A DNA stretch of 64,000 nt from Fragilaria crotonensis. Lineage: Eukaryota > Bacillariophyta > Fragilariophyceae > Fragilariales > Fragilariaceae. The notes beneath the pieces are model-generated. The model saw nothing but the letters and a program-made list of their open reading frames with translations, ran no database searches and was not told the origin of the DNA. Positions 11,559-22,420 of the stretch are shown piece after piece (positions within the stretch are counted from its first letter, which is position 1; every line of letters begins with the position of its first letter). The stretch covers positions 1 to 64,000 of the forward strand of contig JAKSYS010000244.1 in NCBI GenBank assembly GCA_022925895.1, given 5' to 3'. A program made the position numbers and the translations under genes.

Positions 11559-14155
11559 CTACAATACTTTGTGCCCGGGGTACAACTTCTCGAATTCTTG
11601 TTTCACCCAAATCGTCCTTCCTTTCGTACTATTAGTACCGATACTGGTACCGACAACAGCCACCATCGCATCCTCATCCTTCGCCTTGCCATTCCCCTCG
11701 TACATCCTCTTCCAATTCCACTGCAGCAAATTCTCGTCCTTGTTGGCCATCTCTGCCATCGCCTCTAACGCATTTTTTCTAAGGTCTGCCTTTACCCTGG
11801 TTTTCCTTGACACCCAACGCATCGATTAAATCCTTCATCTCTTTGGTGTGCTTACGAAATGGAAACTCTGAGATGACGGCCGAAGCTGCTTTGGTGCGGT
11901 CCAAGGCCGCTGCTATCTTGTGAAATTCGAAGCCAAGGAACAACCTTCACAAACCATTCTTTGTCCATCGAAATCTCAAAGGGCTAAGGACCTGGATCAC
12001 TCGAATGCTCACAGTAGAAGGTCACATTGTGTATTTTATGCGGCTTCCCTTAATCGACGAACCACGTTAGGAGATTATCCGGACCATCAGCCTCGCTGGA
12101 CTTCATCACAACGACCGTTGGGCACACATTGAATTATTGCAAATACGCATCTTGCAACGCCATCCCAGACAAGAGACGTTCAATATCGGACGCCAACTTT
12201 TTCTGCCATGATTGATTTCGGCGACACGTAGCCTATTGTTGTTAAACCACCAGCAGTTCCATGCATTGCCATGAACGTGCTTATAAAGATCGCCTTCTGT
12301 AAATGGCCGGCTCGAGCACTGGCCCATCGGGCACGGGAGTTCGAGATCGTCAACGGCGCGTTTGGGCCTTTCAGAACCGCGATATCAATACAGAGGGCGC
12401 ACAGTGAGTGAGACTCTCCTTCACACTTTACAACAAAAGGGCGTTTGTTGCATGCCGAACATGGGACCCAATGGCCAGCACCGTCCCGATCAGAGCTCCC
12501 TTCACCAGAATTCATCGACCTGGCACTGACCATGAGATCATCAACGAGTTCCCGCACAGCGTAACTTTGCCCATCGTTGATCAGGCTGAGGTTGTTTACA
12601 AGATTATTCAAAGCTTCACCCGGCACAACGTAATTATCCCTGGCGTTAAAAGTGATGGCAGAGTCCCTTTCACCAAATTTGATTGGGCTGAGCATTGCTG
12701 TGACATCATCATCAATGTCTCCCCCCAGCACAACGCCACTTCGCCCGGCGTTTAATATAATGGCACGGTGCAGCCGCGGAAGGAGCACGCCCGTGCTCAA
12801 CCTACCTTCAGAGGAGGGGGTGATACACCCAACCGCAGTCTTGCAAACGAGTTCTAAAGTGTCTGCATTCCAGTCGACCTGGACATCTGCATCGTTTTCA
12901 GCAGTTTCCATCCATCCATTACAGGCGATTTCCCATTCAGGACGTATGTCTCGAAGATATTGGTTGGGTTGCCATCATTCAAGCGCCCTAAAATAAGTTC
13001 AGCCATGACAACGCCAAGAGAATACACATCATAGGCAGGAATATAGTCACACTCAATCTGGTGTGCCTTCTTCGAGCATACTCTGGGCACATGTACCAAG
13101 TGGTTCCAATGGCAGGGCCTTCCGTTAAGCCAGTTTGTTGGTCGTCTCCGACCGAAAAGCGTTGCGCTTGTCCTCAACAAACTTGGCCAGTCCACAATCA
13201 GCGAGGCGCGGTGTAAAATCTTCAGTGAGATAAATGTTTGCACTCTTGATATCGCCGTGAAACACTTTGAAACCTGCACCACCAGTATGCAAAAGTGCAC
13301 TGCTCTCGCCACTTCGTACATGATTAAAAGTCGCGTAGCTGCAGGAAGTATCGCTCGCCTGTTGTCGTCCTTGAGGAAGCCGTCGAGGGTGCCGTTGGCT
13401 GCATATTCATACACCAAAACTGCTCTCCAGCACTGCCTTTGAAATTGTAGCCGTACAAGTCAAGGATATTTGGATGATGAAATCCTTTGAGTGTCTGGCG
13501 TAATTGTACATAATTGTTAGAACTCGAGCGAGATCGAACAATGATTTTTGTTTCACACGAAGCAAAAAATCAATGCAGAAAACAGAACCTACCGACAGTT
13601 CCTTCTGAAAGGATTTCAAATTTTCGTCATTGGGACCATCAGATCTTTCCGAAAGCTTGATCATTTTGACAGCAACTTCTTGGAAAGACGACAATCTTCG
13701 GCCAAAAAGACATCGCCAAAGGCACCCGATCCAAGCTTGCGGTTGGTGATGCAACTCTTGACATACTGAAAAGAGAGTTCAACAGGATCAGCCATGCTTG
13801 TTGTTGTCATGGCCTCAGCAAGCAATTCCCGGTTCTCGTTTACTTCCTTCAAAGTCTTGCTTTGATCATCCAAGGCCTTGATAACAGCAATCTTTTCATG
13901 ACAACGAGCCACATCAAAAGCAGTTAATCCGTCATTATCTTTGAGATTCGCATCCACCTTGTCGTGATGAAGCAACGCGCGGACGACTTCCACACGGCCA
14001 TTTTGACTCGCCGCCAAGAGGGCAGCTAAATGCATACCATCATTTTCACGTCTGGCATTCACATTGCCTCCGGCAAGTAGCAGATCACGAACCTCACTGA
14101 GATTACCATCAATGGCGCTGCGAATCAACTTTTGATCTTGCTCACTCAACGACAT
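11559..14155 (-). pseudogene. Inverted ankyrin-kinase pseudogene
   Basis: Reverse-strand paralogue with a short ankyrin region (about two repeats), then GSGAFGDVFLAED, the conserved intron (13592 down to 13495), YEYAANGTLDGFLKD, CDYIPAYDVYSLGVVMAEL, a RING-like stretch (PCSACNKRPFVVKC, SLCALC) and a C-terminal end near 11559-11822 (IWVKQEFEKL). A one-base loss next to the catalytic lysine region (near 13682) shifts frame, and further shifts occur across the kinase around 13140-13300 and after the RING-like part. Not able to encode an active kinase. It is tail-to-tail with gene 1, so transcription of both would give complementary RNA. Confidence 0.8.
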
Positions 14156-14616
14156 GGGTTGAAATATAAAGACACAAGGTCAAATGATGCACAAAAACCA
14201 TCATGTGGAATGAACGCCTTGTTGTTCGACTATCTCTCTCTCTATATCTATGTATTGACCGTGATCCATGATTGAAATTGGTTCCTACCGGAGTCTTGCG
14301 ATACGTTTTGCCGTTTTGCCCCAACGTTCGCCATCGTATCTTGTAGTTTCTAGTTTACAGTACCAGTACTCCAGTACAGAGTTAGTACGTTAGGCGTGCG
14401 TCAAAGGTCGACGAACGGACAAACCATAATCCTCCCTTCTCCATTCATGCATGATGAACGAAATATATGCAAGTGTGCAACGATGGGAGTCAATTATGTA
14501 TGAATAGTGCTGGCAGCACTGTACTCATCAGTACTCAGAGAAGTTCAGAATCAGGTCGTCGACGACGACTTGATCCACAAACAACACCTTGGAAGGAATG
14601 CGGTTTGTAACGTGTG
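14156..14616. other. Spacer between divergent kinase copies
   Basis: No gene seen. Short TCTCTC/TATATC runs near 14230 and GTACT-type short repeats near 14340-14400. As the interval between two head-to-head paralogues it would have held both promoters. Confidence 0.4.
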
Positions 14617-15590
14617 TTACTTGCGGGAGCCAACATGCTGGTGAATGCCCAACGTAATACTACTGATGCTGGTGCAACAGCCCGCCCTCTTGGCGGCGAG
14701 CGATAATTGCCATGTAAACGTAATTGTCCGCGCGTTTTGCTTCAACACAACAATCCAAGACGGTCGATGTGAATGTCTGTCCAATGCAAGGATGCTCGTA
14801 TATTCGGGGCATACCAAGGTCTTCTGTGCCTCCTTCCGGAGTATGTGGAGGAAGAAGAAGAGAGCCGGACATTGCTTCATACTGTGATGACAACCAGCTT
14901 GGCTGATCCTGTTGAACTCTTGATATCAGTATATCAAACATTGCATCACCAACCGCAAACGTTGGTCGGGTGCCTCTGGCGGTGTTTCTTTACCCACGAT
15001 GGTCGTCTGCCCAAGAAGTTTGCTGTCATAACGATGAAACTTTCGGAAAGATCGGATGGCTCCAAGGACAAAAATCGGATGACCTTTCGGTATTGATGTT
15101 CAGTATTCAACATTGAGTGTTGCATGGTATGGATCTATAAATCCTGCTTAGTTCTCGCTCGAGTTCATACAATACTGCACAATTTTCTGCCAGACTCGCA
15201 AAAGGTTTCATTATTTCAAAATATGATTGTCTTGACTTTCCTGCAGCTTTATATATATGCGACTGTCCATCAATCATGTACCAAGCGGCGAGAGGCCGTT
15301 AACTGCTTGCACACTACGGTAGTGCAATAGGTTGGAAGGTGTTTTTTCACTGCGATTTTTAAAAAAGTACAACCATTTGTCTGGCCGACGATTTACACGC
15401 CTTTCGGTTCATGGATTGTGAACTGGCCAAGCTCTTTGTAGAGGACAAGCACAATCGCGCTTCCGTCGGAAACGGACGTGTGCAAACTGGCCCAAGCAAC
15501 GCAAGATCTCTCGCATTTGGAACCAGTGAATACATGTGTCATTTGTGGAATACCATCCAAGACCCACTTTTTCCTAGTACACCACTGACC
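14617..15590 (+). pseudogene. Degraded ankyrin-kinase relic
   Basis: Recognisable but heavily decayed: one ankyrin-like stretch (GATARPLLAASDNCHVN-like, across frames), SLADPVEL and KRRLGSG-like remains, GRLPKKFAVITMKLSERSDG near 15000-15060, remains of the intron, and DCELAKLFVEDKH (kinase DxG region) near 15415-15450. It ends abruptly at the dehydrogenase relic. The RING-like and C-terminal parts are missing. Confidence 0.7.
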
Positions 15591-16030
15591 GAAGCGCTTT
15601 GTCATTCAAAGATTCGACATTTTCAGCATTCTTTTCAACAGTGGACCCGCCGTCGCCAATCGAAACACGCAGAAAAGCACCATGTTCTTCTGACATATCA
15701 CCATCGTTCATCCCTTTTTCTGCGTTGGACCTCTACACAAGCTCAATCACTCTCAAACTCAGTAGTTGTAATTTCAGGGCGTCGAGACACGACGACGGTG
15801 AATATGGACAATTTATTACAAGGCCCGTCCTTGTTCATCCAACTAGCACATCTCCAACCTTTTTCGGACCTGTAAATGTACATGTATCCCATTCTTTTCA
15901 GAGTCTGGATGCGGCAATACGGTCTTGCACATCTCGTTCGCCGTCTATGCAGACGTGGGATATCAATTCCACAGCTTGCTTGTCTGCGTCCCAAAAGGGA
16001 ATTGAATCGTCTTCATAGTTTGCATTGGCA
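15591..16030 (-). pseudogene. Glucose/sorbosone dehydrogenase (HHIP-like) relic, unit C
   Basis: On the reverse strand near 15600-15690 a frame reads VSIGDGGSTVEKNAENVESL, close to the SIGDGG...NAQNLxTLLG motif of PQQ-dependent sugar dehydrogenase / HHIP-like beta-propellers. It aligns at DNA level with the clearer copy at 43790-43965. Only this blade is recognisable; the 15743-15994 part is open but not recognised. Confidence 0.55.
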
Positions 16031-16565
16031 AATGTATTCATGTTGACAATTGGCATCCGTCGTATGTGTCAATGTGGGCAACGGATGCCTGTCTCACCCG
16101 CCTGTGATTGGAATAGTCCTGAGATGGGGCTGGAGTTATGGAGTTGGACCGTCTTGTTTTAATCAGTAATATGATACAGTACTTGAGTACAGTACCAGGT
16201 ACCTGGTCCTAAAGTAGATTAGCACACTGCTGCAACCGGTACGTGTACTTAGGCACGTTCTTATCAAGACGAAATCAAGCTCAATTTTTTGAATTTTTTG
16301 AAAATTGTATCATGCGATAATCTTAGCTAAAATACATGTGTATCGTCATTCTTATCAAGATTTTTTTTATTTCTGGTATCATATGGCATCACATGATACC
16401 TTTGCCGTTGAGCCTTTTAGATCCGTTACATGGCAGGTATGGGCAATATCAAATGGTATTGAAATTTCATCTGCGCGACTCCCTCCGACAACTTCTGGGA
16501 TCCAAGATCTAAAAATTCGAGGGTCACCGTACCGTCTTGGACCATATTTCTCATTTATGATCATC

Positions 16566-17849
16566 ATGAGCAACTTTGAAGTGGAAGACTGCAACAGCAG
16601 TGACGATGAAGATTTGATGGACCTTCTCTTCCTTTACAATGTAACCGACGAAGCCTTCTCGCCTGGTGAGAACGAGAAAAGGCAAAGGAGGCCAAAGTGG
16701 ATTCACAAGCGATTGAATTGGGAGGAGCACGTGAGGAAGCTGCACCACGAGCAGGCATTTGACAGGACATATCGAATGTCGTTCGACGCCTTTAACAGAT
16801 TGTTGGACTTGCTGAGAGATGACTTGATGACTATATCTGCTACACAGCATGGGGGTTGTCGTGATGCAGATGCTGTGGAACCGGAATTAGTCATGGCAAT
16901 TGGCATTTGATGGCTTGCTGGAGGAAGCTACGTCGATATTCGACATGTATATGGATGCAGTGTTGCATCTGTATTTCGATTCAGGGACATGTTCATGGAT
17001 GCAGTCTTAAACTGTAAGGCACTTGACATTGTGTTCCCTGACACCGATGAAGATCTCAAGTCAACCGCATTAAAATTTGCCAACAAGAGTTCTGAGAGAA
17101 TCATGGTTGGATGTGTTGGTGCAATCGATGGCCTATTTGTAAAGGTCTGGCGTCCGTCAAGGGAGGAGTGCGGATACAACCCCCAAGTGTATTATTCAGG
17201 CCATTATATGGCACATGGTCTAAACATTCAGGCCATTTGTGATAGTGATCGCTGTTTCACTTTTTTTGGTGTTGTTGCTCCAGGAAAAACGAGTGACCAA
17301 GTTGCTTTCGAGAGGACGTCGATGCACAAGCGTATTATGGCGTTACCGATGGGGATGTATGTCGTTGGTGATGCTGCATATCAAGTTTCTGATGTCATGT
17401 TGGTGCCATTTACAGGGTCTCAGCGCGAAGATCGTGGAAAGGACGCATTTAACTTCTTTCTCTCACAGCTTCGTATTCGTATTGAAATGGCATTTGGCTT
17501 GCTTCAAACCAAGTGGGGTGTACTCAACAGGCCTTTGCAGGTCAGCTTGAGCACCGCAGCAAAGGTTATTGAGACATGTGCACGACTTCATAATTTTTGT
17601 CTTCGTGAAGACTACAATGCTGGCATTGACGTGAATGATGAGACTGTCTTGAATGAAATCATCCGTACTCACAGAGACTCCCCACTTGGTTGGGGATATC
17701 TTCCGACCGTCGAACGCCTCACACCAATTACGGGATCATCGCTCATAAGAGATGTGATTGTTCAAAGGATTGGCCAACTTGGACTGCGCCGACCGACTCA
17801 CAATCTTCTTGCTAACCGTCCAGAATTGCATGACATCGGATTGATGTAG
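16566..17849 (+). pseudogene. Harbinger DDE transposase, copy 1 (one nonsense codon)
   Basis: Homologous over its length to the intact-looking copy at 57260-56031. Catalytic stretches are present: GAIDGLFVKVW (first Asp), VGDAAYQVSD (second Asp) and RIEMAFGLLQTKWG (Glu). A TGA at 16908-16910 replaces the CGA arginine of copy 2 (IGIRWLAGG). Compared with copy 2 it keeps 17 extra residues (EDLKSTALKFANKSSER) before the first catalytic Asp, a segment other HARBI1-like proteins also appear to have. Start at 16566 chosen by alignment with copy 2. Confidence 0.88.
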
Positions 17850-17911
17850 TAGAAGTTTGAACTACTAGAAATCTACTTCATGTATAAATGATGTCGCTAC
17901 TTTCATTTTGT

Positions 17912-19577
17912 CTACTTCAAGTCGCTTTGCGAGAGCAAAGTAAAAATCTCATCGCGTTTCCTCTTGCACAATGTGATTTCACGCTTCAAATTGACAATGT
18001 CGGAGTCATCAGAATCGTACGTTGCTTCATTCTTTGCACTATCCAACTCCAACCGTGTTTTCTTCAATCGTCCCTTGTACTCGGAGAATACTTCTAACAA
18101 ATCTCGCTCGCGACGTGGAGCTGCTGACTCTCGATTCGTCTTCGCTTTTTCAGCCTGTGCCTGATGAAACGCCACCAGAGCATCCGCGAGTTGTTTCTGC
18201 GCATTGTTTTTGTCCTCGTCAACCGCCTTCTTCATCAATGGATCCTTCTTTTGTCTTGCCTTTTTACGAGCTGAAGTACTAGTATCACTAACGCTGATTC
18301 CACCGCCCTTCTCGCTGTCGTCTTTACTAACGCGATAACTTTCTCGAAGGCATTTGAAGGAAGCTCAGCAACAGCGAAGTTCAAAAGGTTCGAGCCTCAC
18401 TAAGCCAGAGGTGATAATAGAATAAAAATACCTTGTCCCGACGAAGTTTTCAAATCAGAATGCGAACCTGATTGCTTATTCCTTCGAAATGCAATTTGAT
18501 AATGATGATTGATGTATTCAAGAATCTCTTGAAAATCATTTGTCGTCAACGCAGAATCAAATTCAAAAAGCAATATCGCTGATGTATACCTGTTAGTGTC
18601 CAAACACATGGTCGGGAAATGCAAACATAGCAGCATCATCATTGTTTTCATCAAGGTATTGGCTGAGCAAAGCTTCGTATACATGTCGGTGTGGACTTGT
18701 ACGACTGTCCAAATTAGCCTTGGTTGGGGGCTACCAAGGTCCATCACAAGAGAGCGATTTGTCTGGCACATGTATACATTGATAACACGAAAATATGTGT
18801 TGATACATGTCACAGCATCAGGTGCGGTGCCTTTCGATTTCTTCTTCCTCCGTTTCGTGACCGAGGCCAATCCCGTTCTATCGTCGTCTTCATTTCGCCG
18901 TCATGGTCGCCAGCATCCTCATCACTGCCATGGTCGTCGTCGTCCTCATCCAAAGGCGGCAGCCGCACTTCTTCACCAACTTGATATTCTACGTCCTCAT
19001 GATGCTCAACATCCTTGTTCTCGGCATTTGACTTGCTTAAATTACGTTGGCGAGGTGCTGTTGTTGGAGTGGGGTCGTTGCCTTCTTTTGATGATACTGA
19101 GAAGTAGGAATCAGAGTCGTCATCCTCCTTGTACATATTGTTCTTTAGGGTCTCCCGCATCACTAGATTCTTTAGAAGTCCCAACGTGGATTCTTTATTC
19201 TGGTTCTTATACCCAGACACCTTGAACCGAACACAAATCTGACGTAGAAGGGGGACTGTGCACTTAGAGACCGGCAAATGCCTGATCATGACAATGTCAC
19301 CACTATCGTTCACTTTGAAGTCTCGATCAACAACCAACTCCTTGACAAAACTTTCAATCATGTTGAGCTTTTTGCTTTGATCCCGGACAGGAGAAGGGGT
19401 TATAGTCTCTTGTGATTGCATATTTGATGACATGGTTAACAAGGCAGAAGTGCGCTTTTGTACTCCAGCAGTACTACGCATACAAGAAGTAGGACTTTCG
19501 CTCCTTCTTGTTTGAGCTCGTCCAAGCGCCAAACAACGTTGTGCATCATCATCCTCCAAGATCATCATGTTTTTCAT
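17912..19577 (-). pseudogene. Harbinger accessory protein, copy 1 (frameshifted)
   Basis: Paralogue of the 527-residue protein at 54311-55894. The N-terminal half (FVKELVVDRDFKVNDSGDIV..., RQICVRFKVSGYKNQNKEST) is open from 19577 to 18810. The middle (VTCINTYFRVINVYMCQ) and the C-terminal coiled-coil part (APRRERDLLEVFSEYKGRL) continue in other frames, so there are at least two frameshifts (near 18840 and between 18400 and 18240). Role by family: the second Harbinger protein assists DNA binding and nuclear import of the transposase. Confidence 0.8.
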
Positions 19578-19962
19578 TTAGAAATATGTCATGTGATACT
19601 CGAGAAGATTAGCTGGTATCACGTGATACCTTTTGGGGGGGGGGGTCAAAAAAGGTATCACAAATCGGTATCATGATACCAATATGATACCGGTCACAAC
19701 CCGGATATTCGGAGTCGACACGTGATACCAACGGCTATAAACCCGGAGATGATACCAAAAATCCGAAAAAACCTCTTGATAAGAACGACCCTTACATTGT
19801 ACTGTATCTACAATAGATGTGTTTCATGGGAGCCATTGTATGGTTCAACCCTGAATCAGGCTTTGCATTGTCAATGCGTTGGTGGCTCCCAACTCGAAGG
19901 ATGTTGCTATGCACACCATTGATCGGGTTTGACAATAAGAATGCACCCCGTGATCACAACTC

Positions 19963-21185
19963 CAAAATGTTGGTTTTGAAACTTTTGACAACGTTCAAGT
20001 CAATTTTCGGAGAAGGGACAAGCACAATCATGATCGCGACAATTTCGCGGAATCGGATGGACGACTCATCACAAATACTTATGACCAACATTGCGCTACT
20101 GGTGAAATTCACAGTAATTGTTACTTGATTGGTCGTTTGAACGGAATGCCCGCCAGTCGACATGGATACAACGGCAATCGGCTCACAGATAATCCCGGAA
20201 GGATGGTACAACCGCCACGATATCGCCCGTCATGTCCTGGTAATCCTTGCACTGCTTTACTCTTATTGTTGCTGTTTGTCGAGTTGGTTTTTTGCTCAAA
20301 GAGATTGGCTCTTTTGTACTCCGATATGACGCATTCGATGCTTTCTCGCAGAAGACCGCACACACCAGTCCTCGATGAGTGGGAAACATGTCATTTTCAG
20401 TTCCTTTCGTCTCGGCTCACGGACGGCCCCATTTCACTGATGACGATGTTCGCATTTCAGCCCGCTGTATTGTTTTGACAATTGGGCTCATGAACAAGTT
20501 CACCTTCGCTGTTGACTTTAGACATGGATGGCGGAACGGCTTTCTTTTTTCTCATCTCCAGGGATCAAAGTGACAAATCACGCAGGACTTTTTTGACAGG
20601 CGCTGTTGTTACAGGCGGAACCATTACATTGTTCATGGATGCCGATGGTAATCCGTCCACGGTGACGTAGGATTCTTCAACGTGATGGAACAAGTGGGTG
20701 CCACAGTGACATGGGCTCCCCACAGTATTACCATCACCTGACATACGGCCGTCATGCCCACACTCAGGTAAGTTGACGTGGATTGTGGTAAAATCACAGT
20801 TGCGGCCATGACTCTGGCGGTGGAGGCGCCCTTTGCCGAAGGGTCCACGACAAGTCGCAATGTGTCTAGTCCTGACGAACGAAACAAAGAGACTTAGCGC
20901 ATGATTGCCGAATGCACCAAGTTGGGTGCTACTGTAAAGGAGTTCGATGATTATTGTCTCATTAATCTACCGGCAGAACACAACGGCAACGTGTGGATTA
21001 AACGTATGATCACCGCATGGCCATGCCGCTTGCTGTGGGATTATCAATTTGATGATCCATGATCCTGGATGTACTGCCAATACCTTTCCTACCGTCTTTG
21101 ATACTCCGAGTATGCTCCGTAACAAACGTTGCATATGGCTCGCTCATTGTTGGTTCCTGGTCACCACTTGTTGGAACATGTTGCC
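19963..21185 (+). pseudogene. EPSP synthase relic, unit A first copy
   Basis: Same relic as 5555-6650 but with the C-terminus kept. Readable pieces: LTTFKSIFGEGTSTI...RNRMDD, ECPPV, IIPEG, FLTGAVVTGGTITLFMDADG-like (about 20590-20650), AAMTLAV (about 20810), LGATVKEFDDYCLINLP (about 20925-20980), DHRMAMP and MIHDPGCTANTFPTVF (about 21050-21105; family motif DPGCTRKTFPDYF). Many stops and frameshifts. Confidence 0.85.
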
Positions 21186-22340
21186 CTAAAAGTTAACTAG
21201 TACGTGTTGTTTGCTAGAGGAGATTTTGTCCCACGAGGCAGGAAGGTATATCGAGTTCCAACCACTACGGTTGCCTATTTGTATGATGTGGTCGCAATGT
21301 CATCTTGATCAAATCAGCGGGTTTGGGAAATTCTGTAATTGATTTGTAGTCAGGGGAAATTCTGCTGCTCGACAGAATTAATGATGCTGGACAACGTGAG
21401 TCGCGAAATCCGCGCAGTGATACGAATGACCACCAAAGCTGTAGCTCCTTGACCGGGCCAATCTTGTTCATCCCAACTTCCGACCTTCCGCTGTTGTGTC
21501 ATCTAGTGCTGTTGAACGTCGTGATCGTTGCATCAAACGACGACGTGGTTGCGAATGATTCCAACACGAGCGTATCGCGATTGCAGACACGGACATTAGC
21601 GAGCAGCAACTCAGAGCCTGACGTTCCAAGGGGCTGTCATATGACGAGGAGAGTAATGCGCCGCTGATTTTCCGTCACATAATGTCGATATCGATTGCCC
21701 ATGGGCAAGTGAAACCCAGCGATGTAGACAAGCGTGAACACTCCGTGAAAACGGAAAACCTGTGTCTATCAAATGCAGGGGCGCGCAAGTGGAGAATGTG
21801 TCTGACTTCTGCGTGGCTTGCCAGGTTAACGTACGGTCTAATATCATTGCTACGGTAGTACATTATTAGGATTCGATGAGATGAGCTTTTGAATCTGAAG
21901 TGCTCGAAATCCAATCTCTCTTGAAATCACGCTCGAACAAAACTCGACGACAAAAATGTCTAAAGAGTCGGAATAAAGAATGAAAAAATCACGAATACGA
22001 CAACTCTTGGAGAAACATAGCGAATTTGATCCACCTTTCAGGATAAAGTACAGCAGTGATACATCCTATTAAAATTTGCCACACAAAACGCACTATAGTA
22101 AGAGCTGGACGTCGCTACATACAAATACGATCCATATGCCTTTATGTATGAAGTTGATGACCCACGCAAGCACAGATGTATGCGTTAGTACAGTATTACA
22201 GAGAATATTGCATTTTCTTCCGTTCAAGAATCAGGAGGTGGATCCGCTTGACACCCGCCACCCGCCTCCCGCCCCGCGCGACTAATACCAATTCAATCGG
22301 TATGCTGGTGTGCACCTGTGACTGGTACTGAGCTCACACA
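21186..22340 (+). other. Conserved leader block between EPSPS relic and kinase gene 2
   Basis: Copy of 6651-7720. No gene recognised. Confidence 0.6.
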
Positions 22341-22420
22341 TCTATTGCACAGCCAACAACCGACTCATGGTTTAATACCAGGTACTCGAAGTACTGCAGA
22401 ACTCGGAGTACTTCAAAAGC
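22341..22420 (+). promoter_or_regulatory. Conserved 5' leader of kinase gene 2
   Basis: Copy of 7721-7801, with an extra GTACTCGAA-type stretch that duplicates the GAGTACT word. Probably core promoter or 5' UTR. Confidence 0.35.

Larger units (their letters stand above)
5426..16030 (+). repeat. Composite unit C (partial): EPSPS relic, kinase gene 1, 3' block, reverse kinase copy, relics
   Basis: Paralogous to units A and B. It opens with the same leader sequence as 19830 and 35060, followed by an EPSP synthase relic, ankyrin-kinase gene 1 and a shortened 3' block. It then departs from A and B: an inverted kinase pseudogene, a degraded forward kinase relic and a reverse dehydrogenase relic follow. 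Confidence 0.75.
16252..19791 (+). mobile_element. PIF/Harbinger transposon 1 (3540 bp, decayed)
   Basis: Flanked by TTA (16249-16251 and 19792-19794), the TWA-type target duplication of the family. Terminal inverted repeats share CGTTCTTATCAAGA; the left tip is slightly diverged. It carries a DDE transposase (+) and a convergent second ORF (-), both broken. Subterminal regions are full of GGTATCA/TGATACC words, several as palindromes. It is inserted between units C and A and is the inverted sister of 53930-57538. Confidence 0.9.
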
